Virus record (IMG/VR): IMGVR_UViG_3300036766_000103
Span: 1 to 23,636 of that record
DNA length: 23,636 bases
Direction: 5' to 3' (one strand)
Source: a virus
The translations under genes were made by a program, and so were the position numbers. Below the pieces are notes generated by a model that saw nothing but the letters and a program-made list of their open reading frames with translations, made no database searches and was not told where the DNA came from. Of this stretch, positions 14,697 through 21,157 are shown piece by piece (positions within the stretch are counted from its first letter, which is position 1; each line of letters begins with the position of its first letter).

Positions 14697-14952
14697 GATG
14701 TGTTTTTACACCTTCAATAATGTATTGCCGCGCTTCTTCGCTCTGTAAATACTCAACGGCTGATTTTACGGTAAACCGTTTTGATCGTCCGAGCGCAAAA
14801 AGTATTACTAAAATGGTAACACAAAGATCAATAAGCCAAGACCCGTTGCAATACTTGTGATTAAGAAACCAAAGTGCAAACAAAATCCCGAACGTGTAAC
14901 TATCGGTTACTATGCTCTGAAAAACGGTTTCGTAAATTCGGATCACCTTCAT
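14635..14952 (-). CDS. Small membrane protein with attC-encoded tail
   Basis: The protein has 105 residues and two predicted membrane helices (about 21-35, FGILFALWFL, and 41-55, LIDLCVTILVILFALG). The rest is a charged cytoplasmic-type helix. The last 18 or so residues (ending AAEEKDAASGHC) are encoded by site D and match the tail of the next cassette's protein. GGAGG six bases before ATG 14952 gives strong translation. Function is unknown; small membrane proteins in phage accessory regions are sometimes holin-like or exclusion proteins, without evidence here. Confidence 0.7.
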   Translation of the reverse strand: MKVIRIYETVFQSIVTDSYTFGILFALWFLNHKYCNGSWLIDLCVTILVILFALGRSKRFTVKSAVEYLQSEEARQYIIEGVKTHHATQQGTQAAEEKDAASGHC

Positions 14953-15002
14953 TTTATTCCTCCTGCGCGGCTATAAATTTGCCTTACGTGTAAAAACATT
15001 TC

Positions 15003-15074
15003 ATGCAACGGTTCAGCAATGGCCGCTGGCCGCGTCTTTTTCTTTTGCGGCTTGCGTGCCTTGCTGTGTTGTTT
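15003..15074 (-). repeat. attC-like site E
   Basis: AAC (15007-15009) and GTT (15068-15070) flank the same arms as site D, with one or two base differences over about 60 bases. Such identity suggests recent duplication, or spread of one cassette type. The GTTGCAT core begins the leader of the downstream membrane protein gene. Confidence 0.85.
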
Positions 15075-15267
15075 GCTGTGGCGCAGATTCAATAGTGTCT
15101 TGCCGCGCCGGTTGATTAACAACACCATTGATAATTAACTTTTCAATATTTCCTGGATAATTGCTGGTGTGATTAATAACGGTATGTTTGGTGCCAACAT
15201 GATACCCTGCAAAAAATGCAACAGCAATACACATCAAAACAGAAACTAATTGAACATCGAATGACAT
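15013..15267 (-). CDS. Small membrane-anchored protein with attC-encoded tail
   Basis: The protein has 84 residues, with one N-terminal membrane helix (about 5-22, VQLVSVLMCIAVAFFAGY) and a polar outer or inner region with Asn/Gln-rich sequence. The final 18 residues (ending AAKEKDAASGHC) come from site E and differ by one residue from those of the neighbouring cassette. AGGAGG precedes ATG 15267 with good spacing. The body is not similar to the neighbour, so the shared tail comes from the shared attC and not from common descent of the proteins. Confidence 0.7.
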   Translation of the reverse strand: MSFDVQLVSVLMCIAVAFFAGYHVGTKHTVINHTSNYPGNIEKLIINGVVNQPARQDTIESAPQQTTQQGTQAAKEKDAASGHC

Positions 15268-15312
15268 TTAACCCTCCTGCGCGGCATTATAAATAAGACT
15301 CTGCGCCATTGC

Positions 15313-15375
15313 AAACAACGTTTTGCGGTATGCCTGACGTGCTGCTTTGAGCATGTTAGGCTACCGCTGTTGTAA
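15313..15375 (-). repeat. attC-like site G
   Basis: AAC (15317-15319) and GTT (15369-15371) flank GCGGTA-t-GCC and GGC-TACCGC, again with one extra base in the left arm. The inner loop folds as TGCT/AGCA. It is short (55 bases core to core). The last codons of the zinc-ribbon gene are inside it. Confidence 0.75.
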
Positions 15376-15592
15376 GCTGTTCGGCCTCTTCCATAGCTTT
15401 CTGCCGCGCCTCTTCACTTGCATTTTCAAGGCACCGCTCACAAGGCTCAACTGTAACTTGCGGATATTTACGATTGCGAGAGGCACGAGTATCCGATTGA
15501 TTACATAACCCCGCACCGCAACGGGCACAGAACACTTCAAAATCAACGTCAACTTCCACATCCATATTCACAGTAGTTTGAAACGATGGCAT
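15356..15592 (-). CDS. Zinc-ribbon protein of the first cassette
   Basis: The protein has 78 residues. CARCGAGLC and PCERC give four or five Cys placed as a zinc ribbon, followed by an acidic helix (ENASEEARQKAMEEAEQL). Start ATG 15592 has AAAGGA at good spacing; the longer TTG frame from 15628 reads through the leader. It is the first cassette behind the promoter at 15929-15957. Cassette ends carry inverted copies of GTTGTAAGC. Function unknown; a nucleic-acid or protein adaptor role would be typical for such ribbons. Confidence 0.65.
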   Translation of the reverse strand: MPSFQTTVNMDVEVDVDFEVFCARCGAGLCNQSDTRASRNRKYPQVTVEPCERCLENASEEARQKAMEEAEQLTTAVA

Positions 15593-15643
15593 TTTATTTC
15601 CTTTCTTGGCGCGGCCTATAATTTCCAAAAGAGGCCGAATTGC

Positions 15644-15650
15644 TTACAAC
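15644..15650 (-). other. Lone GTT core site at head of array 1 (attI-like?)
   Basis: On the minus strand GTTGTAA opens the first cassette leader, as GTT cores do at the other sites. No partner arm can be found upstream (15651-15720), and the usual AACGTTT is missing (AACTACC instead). A core site without an attC fold is what an attI site has; this is inference only. Confidence 0.4.
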
Positions 15651-15675
15651 TACCTATTATATGTACCGGCACAAT

Positions 15676-15921
15676 CTAAAGCCCTGATTCTATTATCTTT
15701 TTTGTATTCACTTTTTTCGACTCAAGATATTGCAAAATAGCCTTGTATCCTTCTTTGCTTGCCGATCCACCAATTTTACGGATACTATCATTGGCTTTTT
15801 GCGATTGTGTTACTAGTGCCCGTATAATTCCAACAGGTACATTTCTGATAACAATTTTACCTGTTTTTGTCAGGACGTTATTGACTGCGTTTTTGTTATT
15901 GTAGTTAGTGCTCATGTTCAT
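15676..15921 (-). CDS. Small protein ahead of cassette array, unknown function
   Basis: The protein has 81 residues and no firm family. KIVIRNVPVGIIRALVTQSQ looks like a beta strand plus helix such as opens ribbon-helix-helix regulators, and a Lys-rich C-terminal helix follows. ATG codons at 15921 and 15915 both fit. The promoter at 15929-15957 would start RNA only a base or so before 15921, so the message may be leaderless. It could regulate its own promoter; that is a guess. Confidence 0.6.
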   Translation of the reverse strand: MNMSTNYNNKNAVNNVLTKTGKIVIRNVPVGIIRALVTQSQKANDSIRKIGGSASKEGYKAILQYLESKKVNTKKIIESGL

Positions 15922-15928
15922 ATATACT

Positions 15929-15957
15929 AATATACTCTATTCCGGTTATGCTGTCAA
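15929..15957 (-). promoter_or_regulatory. Consensus sigma70-type promoter heading array 1
   Basis: On the minus strand TTGACA (15957-15952), exactly 17 bases, then TATATT (15934-15929). It overlaps the last codons of the NinG-like gene. It would transcribe the 81-residue gene and the whole cassette array to the terminator at 9955. Confidence 0.8.
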
Positions 15958-16407
15958 TACTTTTCTTTTTAATTCTTTATTTTTTTTTCTGTATTCTTCA
16001 ATCTGATATTCGATCCACGGAATAGAGACGTTCGACCGTATCGAGCCAAGTCTTTTCAGTGTCTCAGCGGTTCCCTTGCCGTACTTCCGATCTATCGCCA
16101 GCCCGTGCTCGTACTGCTCGCCTGACCGAAATCGGTTACACCTCAGACATTGTGCATTTACGTTCTTTTCATCCCAGCGGGTTGCTTTTCTATCCCGTGG
16201 GATAAAATGACCTGCATCACATTCCTTCCACGGGAACGACCTACCGCACGTAATACACCTGCACATTCCGTTTTTATCAGCGTCACGCAGCCGGATATAC
16301 ACTGAAAAAATACGATCCAAAGAAGCTATCAGCTTGGGCAAAGACTTCTTCGGTATCTTCGGGAAAGCTAAGTATTGATCTACGGTCATTTCGTTTTTAA
16401 ATTTCAT
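15946..16407 (-). CDS. NinG/Rap-like recombination protein
   Basis: The protein has 153 residues. SLDRIFSVYIRLRDA (29-43), CRCITCG (49-55), CDAGHFIPRDRKATRWDEKNV (from 63) and QCLRCNRFRSGEQ (86-98) match NinG: zinc Cys pairs at C51/C54 and C87/C90, with H67 in the AGHF motif as in HNH-type folds. Lambda NinG (Rap) is a Holliday junction and branched-DNA nuclease that aids recombination. Length is in range though shorter than lambda's. The start overlaps the upstream gene as ATGA. It ends the replication operon, and its last codons contain the array promoter. Confidence 0.85.
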   Translation of the reverse strand: MKFKNEMTVDQYLAFPKIPKKSLPKLIASLDRIFSVYIRLRDADKNGMCRCITCGRSFPWKECDAGHFIPRDRKATRWDEKNVNAQCLRCNRFRSGEQYEHGLAIDRKYGKGTAETLKRLGSIRSNVSIPWIEYQIEEYRKKNKELKRKVLTA

Positions 16408-16616
16408 CCGATTATACTCTCCTCAATCGCTCGTTTACGATCTGTAATAATAAACTCATCCTTGATGTATACCGTGATGTCAGTAATGTCCTCGAAACTG
16501 TCAAGCATCACCTGGGATACTTCTCTGTCACGCCTCGGCATGATCTCATTGATGAATTGAGATCGCTTCGGGTATTTGTTAACGTAATAATGACCAGCAA
16601 GTAACGTAGCCATCAT
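16404..16616 (-). CDS. Hypothetical phage protein, 70 residues
   Basis: I do not recognise it. It begins MMATLLAGHYYVNKYPKRSQFINEIMPRRDRE and has a beta-rich second half (ITDITVYIKDEFIITD). ATGA overlaps link it to both neighbours, so it is a true member of the replication operon. Confidence 0.65.
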   Translation of the reverse strand: MMATLLAGHYYVNKYPKRSQFINEIMPRRDREVSQVMLDSFEDITDITVYIKDEFIITDRKRAIEESIIG

Positions 16617-16795
16617 TTACCTTTCATCTGTAAATATATTTCATCGCGCATAAGTTTTTCCTTTATTATCCGCAACTCCCCGCGTACCTCGTCCCTGAAA
16701 TCATCCGGTAGCTCAGGATCATTTGCAATAGATACCAGCTCAGATAATTTCGGCTGCGCTGGTAGCTTTTGCAGGTGACGAAGGTATTTATCCAT
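16613..16795 (-). CDS. Hypothetical phage protein, 60 residues
   Basis: The supported start is ATG 16795, which overlaps the end of the Cys-rich gene by 8 bases; the longer frame to 16993 is a shadow of that gene. The product is helical and charged (starts MDKYLRHLQKLPAQPKLSEL). Function is unknown. ATGA coupling to the next gene supports expression. Confidence 0.6.
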   Translation of the reverse strand: MDKYLRHLQKLPAQPKLSELVSIANDPELPDDFRDEVRGELRIIKEKLMRDEIYLQMKGK

Positions 16796-17024
16796 TAGGT
16801 TTATCAACCGAAAAACATTCAAGAGCCTTGTTTTCGCTGCCTCTGTTTTCACAATCAACCGTACACTTTTCACAACCTCCGATAATTCTATACGCTGGCT
16901 CACACTCGTCCGGACAAGAGTCGCATAAGAACAAATCATCTTTCGAGCACCCACAGCTTTCTCCGCATAAACCATCAAAACCGTTGATCTCAAGATACTT
17001 TTTAACTATTTCTTTTACGGTCAT
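16788..17024 (-). CDS. Cys-rich phage protein, 78 residues
   Basis: It starts MTVKEIVKKYLEINGFDGLCGESCGC and carries about ten Cys, including C-x2-C pairs (CDSC, CEKC). This layout (VKKYLE-x-NGFDGL then Cys pairs) recurs in hypothetical proteins of phage genomes and implies metal binding. GGAGGT precedes the ATG, which overlaps the helicase stop as ATGA. Role unknown. Confidence 0.65.
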   Translation of the reverse strand: MTVKEIVKKYLEINGFDGLCGESCGCSKDDLFLCDSCPDECEPAYRIIGGCEKCTVDCENRGSENKALECFSVDKPNG

Positions 17025-18319
17025 TTTATACCTCCATACGGGTCATTGTGATTATAAAATTTACTCATTCGTAAATCTGCCAGAATTTTAAACCGTGCTC
17101 CAGAGAGTCCATATCGCTGCTCGACCAAAAGACTTATTTCCGGTAATTGATACGATCCATCCGCTGCATAGGGTAATTCGCTACGATGAGGATTGTGCAT
17201 AGTAATAATACAATCGGCATTTTCTGGGATTCCCTGAGACTCTTTGAAATAACTCATATTCGGCATTTCGCCATCAGTAAGTTTTTCTGCCTCTCCCCTT
17301 AACTGGCTCAGAACAATCATAGCTACGTTTAATTCTCTACTCATATCCGCCAGTGATTTTGATAAAGCCTCGACCTCTCGCACCCTGTCTTTTCTTAAAT
17401 CAATATCGTGCATTCTTTGAATGTAATCAACTATCACCACATCCACGGGCTTTCTATTTTGCAGTTCTACCAGCCTTGCACGTAACTCAGGTGCGGACTT
17501 CTCTCTGATAATCGTCCAGTCCAAATCATTCAGCTTACCCAGCGATCCTTGCACCTTTGCCATATTCTCAGGTGATAATTTCCGGCCAAGTAAGTGACTG
17601 TCGATCTCTGCATAATTAGATAACGCACAAATATTCAACTGCGTCTGGTTCATTTCTAAAGAGTTCCAGACTACACCGGCACCCTGTTCCTTGAGCTGAA
17701 TTGAAAGCCAGACAGAAAATAAACTTTTTCCGGTCTTTTTTAACGCTCCCACGGCGTACATCTTACCCTTTTCGATTCCGCTTGTGTATCGGTCGAACTC
17801 TTGTAATCCAGTTTTATATCCAAGCGTCTCACGGCCTGTCTCATTGCCCTTTATGATTAAATTACTCAACGTCAGAACAGCCTCGTGATGATCGTATTTT
17901 GTATCTTGATTCTTCAGGAGTATCTTACTCGCTCCCTCTTGTACACGCCTGACAATCTGCTCCGGTGTTAAATCCTCATCCTCATAGGTCGTGGCTGCTG
18001 AAAAAACAGTCTTTGCAATTTCTCTTTGCTGCCAAAGAGTATGAAGCTCTGCAATTACCTTTGGGTTGCTACTCCCTGCCTCTTTTAGTGCGTCATGGAT
18101 CTCGTTCTCGAAGCCAGTAGACTGTAAATAAACCGGATCGACTTCACCTGTTTTATTCCAACAATCAATCATCGAGATAAAAAGATTCTTCCGGTTTCCT
18201 GTGAAGTAATCCGGTAGTAGATCGGGTAGAAACCTTCTCGATACCAGCATCTTTGAAAGAATAATATTTTCAAGCTGGATGTTCCCAGCTTCAAGAAATT
18301 TATTTAGCCAGGTGCTCAT
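17021..18319 (-). CDS. Replicative DNA helicase, DnaB-like
   Basis: The protein has 432 residues. An N-terminal helical domain (to about 130) resembles the DnaB N-domain. The RecA-like C-domain has YKTGLQEFDRYTSGIEKG, Walker A GALKKTGKSL (191-200; canonical DnaB has Pro/Gly at 194-195, here Lys/Lys), an E-containing WNSLEM motif (218-223), Walker B VVIVDY (294-299) and SQLRGEAE (H3-like). It unwinds DNA at the fork. It overlaps its neighbours by ATGA and follows a loader and initiator, the classical phage replication order. Confidence 0.88.
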   Translation of the reverse strand: MSTWLNKFLEAGNIQLENIILSKMLVSRRFLPDLLPDYFTGNRKNLFISMIDCWNKTGEVDPVYLQSTGFENEIHDALKEAGSSNPKVIAELHTLWQQREIAKTVFSAATTYEDEDLTPEQIVRRVQEGASKILLKNQDTKYDHHEAVLTLSNLIIKGNETGRETLGYKTGLQEFDRYTSGIEKGKMYAVGALKKTGKSLFSVWLSIQLKEQGAGVVWNSLEMNQTQLNICALSNYAEIDSHLLGRKLSPENMAKVQGSLGKLNDLDWTIIREKSAPELRARLVELQNRKPVDVVIVDYIQRMHDIDLRKDRVREVEALSKSLADMSRELNVAMIVLSQLRGEAEKLTDGEMPNMSYFKESQGIPENADCIITMHNPHRSELPYAADGSYQLPEISLLVEQRYGLSGARFKILADLRMSKFYNHNDPYGGIK

Positions 18320-18588
18320 TCAATCCCCTGACGATATGGGTTGCTTTTTATAATTCTATACTCGTAAGCATCAGAATTTCTTTTAATGTGCTGCGAAAAA
18401 TATGTTGTGTTATTTCTTTTCATCGGTGGACAATTTTTGTGAGCATCACCCATTGCGTTATTCTTCAATCTCTGGCCGCATTTTATACAGTGCCGTGGCA
18501 TAAAATGAAAGTCGTCGGCTCTTTCGACTTCTTTCTTCCCATGCTCAACAAGGGTAGTTATTTTTTTTAATACGGTTTTGTCTATCAT
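18316..18588 (-). CDS. Small protein with C-x2-C motif between loader and helicase
   Basis: The protein has 90 residues. RHCIKCGQRL gives one C-x2-C, with a later NCPPM Cys as possible third ligand; a basic C-terminal part follows. Start ATG 18588 follows GGAAG; a TTG two codons earlier overlaps the previous stop. Its place in the replication operon suggests a DNA-binding accessory role, not shown by the sequence. Confidence 0.55.
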   Translation of the reverse strand: MIDKTVLKKITTLVEHGKKEVERADDFHFMPRHCIKCGQRLKNNAMGDAHKNCPPMKRNNTTYFSQHIKRNSDAYEYRIIKSNPYRQGIE

Positions 18589-18590
18589 AC

Positions 18591-18824
18591 TCAATATACT
18601 TCCGGTGGATGAGGTAGTATTTTAGGAATTACCTTTATCGCTGCCGGCGCTGGGAAAAACTTATCTTCAGAGTTCTTAATGTGCCTGTTCAAAGCAGAAT
18701 TAAATTCTTCTGCGGTATGTTTTTTGAATAACTCGTACCATACTTTCGACTGAGTTTTATTAAACTTCTTTTCGTAGAACTCAAGGAACCACCGTATCTC
18801 TTTAAGAAATTCTTCTTGTGTCAT
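18591..18824 (-). CDS. Probable helicase loader/inhibitor, G39P-like
   Basis: The protein has 77 residues. It has the look of the N-terminal domain of SPP1 G39P and related loaders: an all-helical start (FLEFYEKKFNKTQSKVWYEL), then ALNRHIKNSEDKFFPAPAAI, where the FFP-x-x-A motif is typical. Position between initiator and DnaB-like helicase supports it. The ATGA overlap with the initiator indicates coupled translation. Distant similarity, so moderate confidence. Confidence 0.55.
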   Translation of the reverse strand: MTQEEFLKEIRWFLEFYEKKFNKTQSKVWYELFKKHTAEEFNSALNRHIKNSEDKFFPAPAAIKVIPKILPHPPEVY

Positions 18825-19573
18825 AGAGAAGCTCTTTCTTCAGGTGATATTTTATTCATTCCTACTCCTATTTTTCCTTCATTCCACCGGAGTCTTAGCG
18901 TACTCATAGAAAGAATATTAGTTTTCCAAGTGAACCCTGATTTTGTCGGTAGCATATCGTGACATTCATTTATCAGGGTTTTTATATCTTCAAGTGATCT
19001 ATTGTCCCGTTCTACCATTAAACGAACTTCTTTATCCCACTCAAGTTTTTTCTTTTCATCAACCTTTATTTGCCGGATTTCAAGAACTCTTTTTAAAAGC
19101 AAGTCGGTAAGCTCACGATGCTCTTGTATTATTTCCTTCCCCTTCTTATCCCCTTCTTTAAGAGAAGAATTATTATTATCAATTACAATTTCATTTTCAT
19201 TTTCAGGCGGTAATACCACGGTATTACCACGGTTATTCCACCGTAAAGCTATTTTTTCTCTTTGTTTTTGACAGAAGGATTCTCTGCAATCTATTGATTT
19301 TTTTAACCAAGAGATATAATAACAACCATTATTTTCAATCATTATTAGCTTCAAAGACGGCCAACATTCATCAAAATCCTTACCTAAAATCTGTTTTATC
19401 GTATCAACTGGTATACCATCCGGTAATACCGTGGTATTATTCTCGTTTTTGGAACAAAACTTTCTCTGGGCTTGAATGAAATCAAAGTAAGCACCTCTTT
19501 GAAGTCTATTCATGTGTGATACATCCCTTGATGCGTCACCATCATAGAAAAGAAATGCGGGGTCTTTGCTCAT
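18821..19573 (-). CDS. Phage replication initiator, DUF1376-like N-terminus
   Basis: The protein has 250 residues. The start MSKDPAFLFYDGDASRDVSHM and NRLQRGAYFDFIQAQ (about 22-36) match YdaU/DUF1376-type replication proteins, with a winged-helix-like region to about 105. An Asn/Ser/Glu-rich linker follows, then a helical C-domain ending FTWKTNILSMSTLRLRW, as in DnaD/replisome organiser proteins. Start ATG 19573 is chosen because the 19 codons before it read through a palindrome. Two palindromes within the gene (19209, 19422) may be origin sites, as lambda carries ori inside O. Confidence 0.75.
   Translation of the reverse strand: MSKDPAFLFYDGDASRDVSHMNRLQRGAYFDFIQAQRKFCSKNENNTTVLPDGIPVDTIKQILGKDFDECWPSLKLIMIENNGCYYISWLKKSIDCRESFCQKQREKIALRWNNRGNTVVLPPENENEIVIDNNNSSLKEGDKKGKEIIQEHRELTDLLLKRVLEIRQIKVDEKKKLEWDKEVRLMVERDNRSLEDIKTLINECHDMLPTKSGFTWKTNILSMSTLRLRWNEGKIGVGMNKISPEERASL
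19209..19228. repeat. Palindrome in replication initiator gene, copy 1
   Basis: GGTAATACC and GGTATTACC are 9-base inverted arms two bases apart. A further CCACGGT-type repeat follows directly (to about 19243), giving three near copies at 11-base steps. Possible initiator binding site. Confidence 0.55.
19422..19440. repeat. Palindrome in replication initiator gene, copy 2
   Basis: GGTAATACC, two bases, then GGTATTAT repeats copy 1 about 213 bases away. Finding the same palindrome twice in one gene is unlikely by chance and suits a binding site for the encoded initiator or a repressor. Confidence 0.5.
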
Positions 19574-19663
19574 AGTGACACCGCAAGGCTGCTCCCGTGG
19601 AGAATCTGGCGAAACGTCACGGGAGCACACGGGGTTGCCGTGCTGCCTGCGGATTAGTTAAAT
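19574..19663. repeat. Imperfect palindrome before initiator gene, possible decayed attC
   Basis: TGCTCCCGTG and CACGGGAGCA form a perfect 10-bp stem, and outer CCGCA..GGC..GC arms also pair. At 19657 the + strand has GTTAAAT, an exact GTTRRRY box. The opposite box is absent (GACAC where AAC is expected). It forms the 5' leader of the initiator mRNA, so it could also be a regulatory structure. Confidence 0.45.
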
Positions 19664-19683
19664 GTCGTTATGGAATGCCAGTT

Positions 19684-19932
19684 TCATTTGCTACCAATAT
19701 ACTTCGTTTTATTATCCTTGTCAATAACTTTCTGTTTTCTTTTTACGCTCGGGCGAATTGTAGGCCGCACTTTTTCAATATACGACGCGACATCAGACCA
19801 TTTACGCCATTTTTTTTCCGCCTTGAAATAGAGTTCCCCATTTTTGTCAACGGCAAAGGGGAGTTGTATTATTCGCGCCATATTAACCGTTCTGTTGCCC
19901 CATTTCCATTGGGAGGCGTAACTGTCGAGCAC
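19684..19932 (-). CDS. Hypothetical small basic protein
   Basis: The longest frame is 82 residues from GTG 19932. An inner ATG at 19881 gives MARIIQLPFAVDKNGELYF and 65 residues, which looks like a natural start; I cannot decide. The C-terminal half is very basic (IRPSVKRKQKV), suggesting nucleic-acid binding. A consensus promoter lies in its last codons and drives the next gene. Confidence 0.55.
   Translation of the reverse strand: MLDSYASQWKWGNRTVNMARIIQLPFAVDKNGELYFKAEKKWRKWSDVASYIEKVRPTIRPSVKRKQKVIDKDNKTKYIGSK
19696..19724 (-). promoter_or_regulatory. Consensus sigma70-type promoter for replication operon
   Basis: On the minus strand TTGACA (19724-19719), 17 bases, TATATT (19701-19696). 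RNA would start near 19689 and carry the palindrome at 19574-19663 as its leader, then the initiator, loader and helicase genes. The boxes are identical to those at 15929-15957. Confidence 0.8.
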
Positions 19933-19937
19933 GATGT

Positions 19938-20099
19938 TTACTCATACTCACCTACCTTAATATTTCCCCACTGGTCAATGATACGATAACTCTTACACGA
20001 TGTATCCATTATTACAATTTCTTTGCGCTTGCATCCATTACCATGGTCATTATAGTAGCATTTTGTTTTGGTACATATTACTTCAGGGCTTTTGGTCAT
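19938..20099 (-). CDS. DUF1540-like Cys-rich small protein
   Basis: The protein has 53 residues. ICTKTKCYYNDHGNGCKRKEI then TSCKSY places four Cys as C-x4-C-x8-C-x10/11-C with the YN after the second Cys and an I-x-I strand, as in DUF1540 proteins. Start ATG 20099 overlaps the stop of the nucleotidyltransferase gene as ATGA, strong evidence that it is real. It likely binds a metal; role unknown. Confidence 0.65.
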   Translation of the reverse strand: MTKSPEVICTKTKCYYNDHGNGCKRKEIVIMDTSCKSYRIIDQWGNIKVGEYE

Positions 20100-20557
20100 A
20101 TTCTATTCTCCAGCTTGATAAGTTTGAAAAGGTCGATCTCCTCACGTACTTCTACTGGTCTACCTCGAAAGGTAATCATACCGTCTACACTCTTATATCC
20201 ATGCTTCACCCAGCCGCAAGCAAGGTATTTGTGGCTGAAGTCTGCGCTTCCAGTTCTGATAGCAAGGATTAATCCGTAGTTCTCTTGACGTGCGATAAAC
20301 AAGTCAAGGCTGATACCTTCCAGCAAGACTATTTGTGCGTACCGACCTCCAGGATCACCTTTAACCTTTTCCCCCAAGGATTCGGCTGTTTGGATGAAAG
20401 AAAGTATCTCAGAAGGCTTGGGAACACATACAATCTCAATATCGCCTACCTCTGACTTCTTCCGTCGAATACTTCCGGCGATCTCTATACGGTCACAGAA
20501 AGGAGCCAGTTGAGCCTTAACAGCTTCAGCGATTATCAGAGCTTTGAAGAGTTCCAT
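20096..20557 (-). CDS. Pol beta-like nucleotidyltransferase
   Basis: The protein has 153 residues. AGSIRRKKSEVGDIEIV (27-43) is the palm-domain signature of PolX-like enzymes: GS-x-R followed by D39-x-E41, and D85 in SLDLFIA as the third acidic residue. It lacks the 8-kDa and fingers domains of DNA polymerase beta, so it is a minimal transferase, like those in other phage genomes whose substrate is not known. Start ATG 20557 shares one base with the NinB-like stop (TAATG); the longer frame is rejected. Confidence 0.75.
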   Translation of the reverse strand: MELFKALIIAEAVKAQLAPFCDRIEIAGSIRRKKSEVGDIEIVCVPKPSEILSFIQTAESLGEKVKGDPGGRYAQIVLLEGISLDLFIARQENYGLILAIRTGSADFSHKYLACGWVKHGYKSVDGMITFRGRPVEVREEIDLFKLIKLENRI

Positions 20558-20970
20558 TATTCTATCCCGTATCGAGTGTAAAAGTCCTGCCATCCTTGAT
20601 CTTCTGGACTTGGTAAATAAATACCTTGCTCGTGCATCATATCCTGTTTGATCTTATCTAAATACTCAGTAAACTGCTTTGTGTCAAGTGATCGTGTTCT
20701 CGGAGTAATGCTTACCTCTTGGCCGAATATTTCCTTGTGCTGCCATGCAAGATATTTCCCTTTGAAGTATTCATGTAGGTCCTGTTCGGCTTGTCCTGTT
20801 TCGTCATGGATGCACCTGAGCCAAAGCCAATACAATCTGTTGGCTGCAAGACTCCTCTGCTGCCGATAAATCTTAAAGTCACCGATGAATTTCTTTTTAT
20901 CAACATCGACCTGTTGTATTCTCCGGATAAACTCATCACGGGATTTATTGTCGGTTATGAGCATTCGCAT
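20557..20970 (-). CDS. NinB-like recombination protein
   Basis: The protein has 137 residues. RQQRSLAANRLYWLWLRCI (36-54) and a C-terminal TEYLDKIKQDMMHEQGIYLPSPEDQGWQDFY pattern recall NinB/YbcN-type phage proteins, which in lambda (Orf) load recombinase by acting with SSB. Similarity is in general layout, so moderate confidence. It starts 26 bases inside the upstream gene. A second ATG two codons later is possible. Together with the NinG-like gene it completes a lambda-like recombination accessory set. Confidence 0.6.
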   Translation of the reverse strand: MRMLITDNKSRDEFIRRIQQVDVDKKKFIGDFKIYRQQRSLAANRLYWLWLRCIHDETGQAEQDLHEYFKGKYLAWQHKEIFGQEVSITPRTRSLDTKQFTEYLDKIKQDMMHEQGIYLPSPEDQGWQDFYTRYGIE

Positions 20971-21157
20971 GAGTTGTTTCCTTGGCTATGGTCTGTTGCA
21001 CCCATTCATCCTGCGCTCTGTAGCTGTACTGGTCAATGACAGGTTCTACCAGCTTCGGTGGCTCAGGTTTCTCTTGGAATCCACAATACCCAAGGATAGA
21101 AGCGCCACAGGAGCCGTCTTTGCGAACCTCACAAGGTTTTGTATAGGTACATTTCAT
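20945..21157 (-). CDS. Small Cys-containing phage protein
   Basis: The protein has 70 residues. The first 25 contain CTYTKPC and SCGASILGYCGF, four Cys placed for one metal site. The rest is a Pro/Glu linker and a Gln-rich end. ATG 21157 overlaps the YopX-like stop as ATGA. No family recognised. Confidence 0.55.
   Translation of the reverse strand: MKCTYTKPCEVRKDGSCGASILGYCGFQEKPEPPKLVEPVIDQYSYRAQDEWVQQTIAKETTHANAHNRQ

Larger units (their letters stand above)
10374..15650 (-). mobile_element. Integron-like gene cassette array 1
   Basis: Seven units read in the minus direction, each starting at a GTT core and ending in an attC-like palindrome. Approximate limits are 15650-15319, 15319-15009, 15009-14631, 14631-13806, 13806-13450, 13450-12240 and 12240-10380. 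Each holds one or two genes in the same orientation, as in integrons. No integron integrase gene is visible. A consensus promoter and a 81-codon gene precede the head. Array extent is inferred from the palindromes; mobility has not been shown. Confidence 0.75.
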
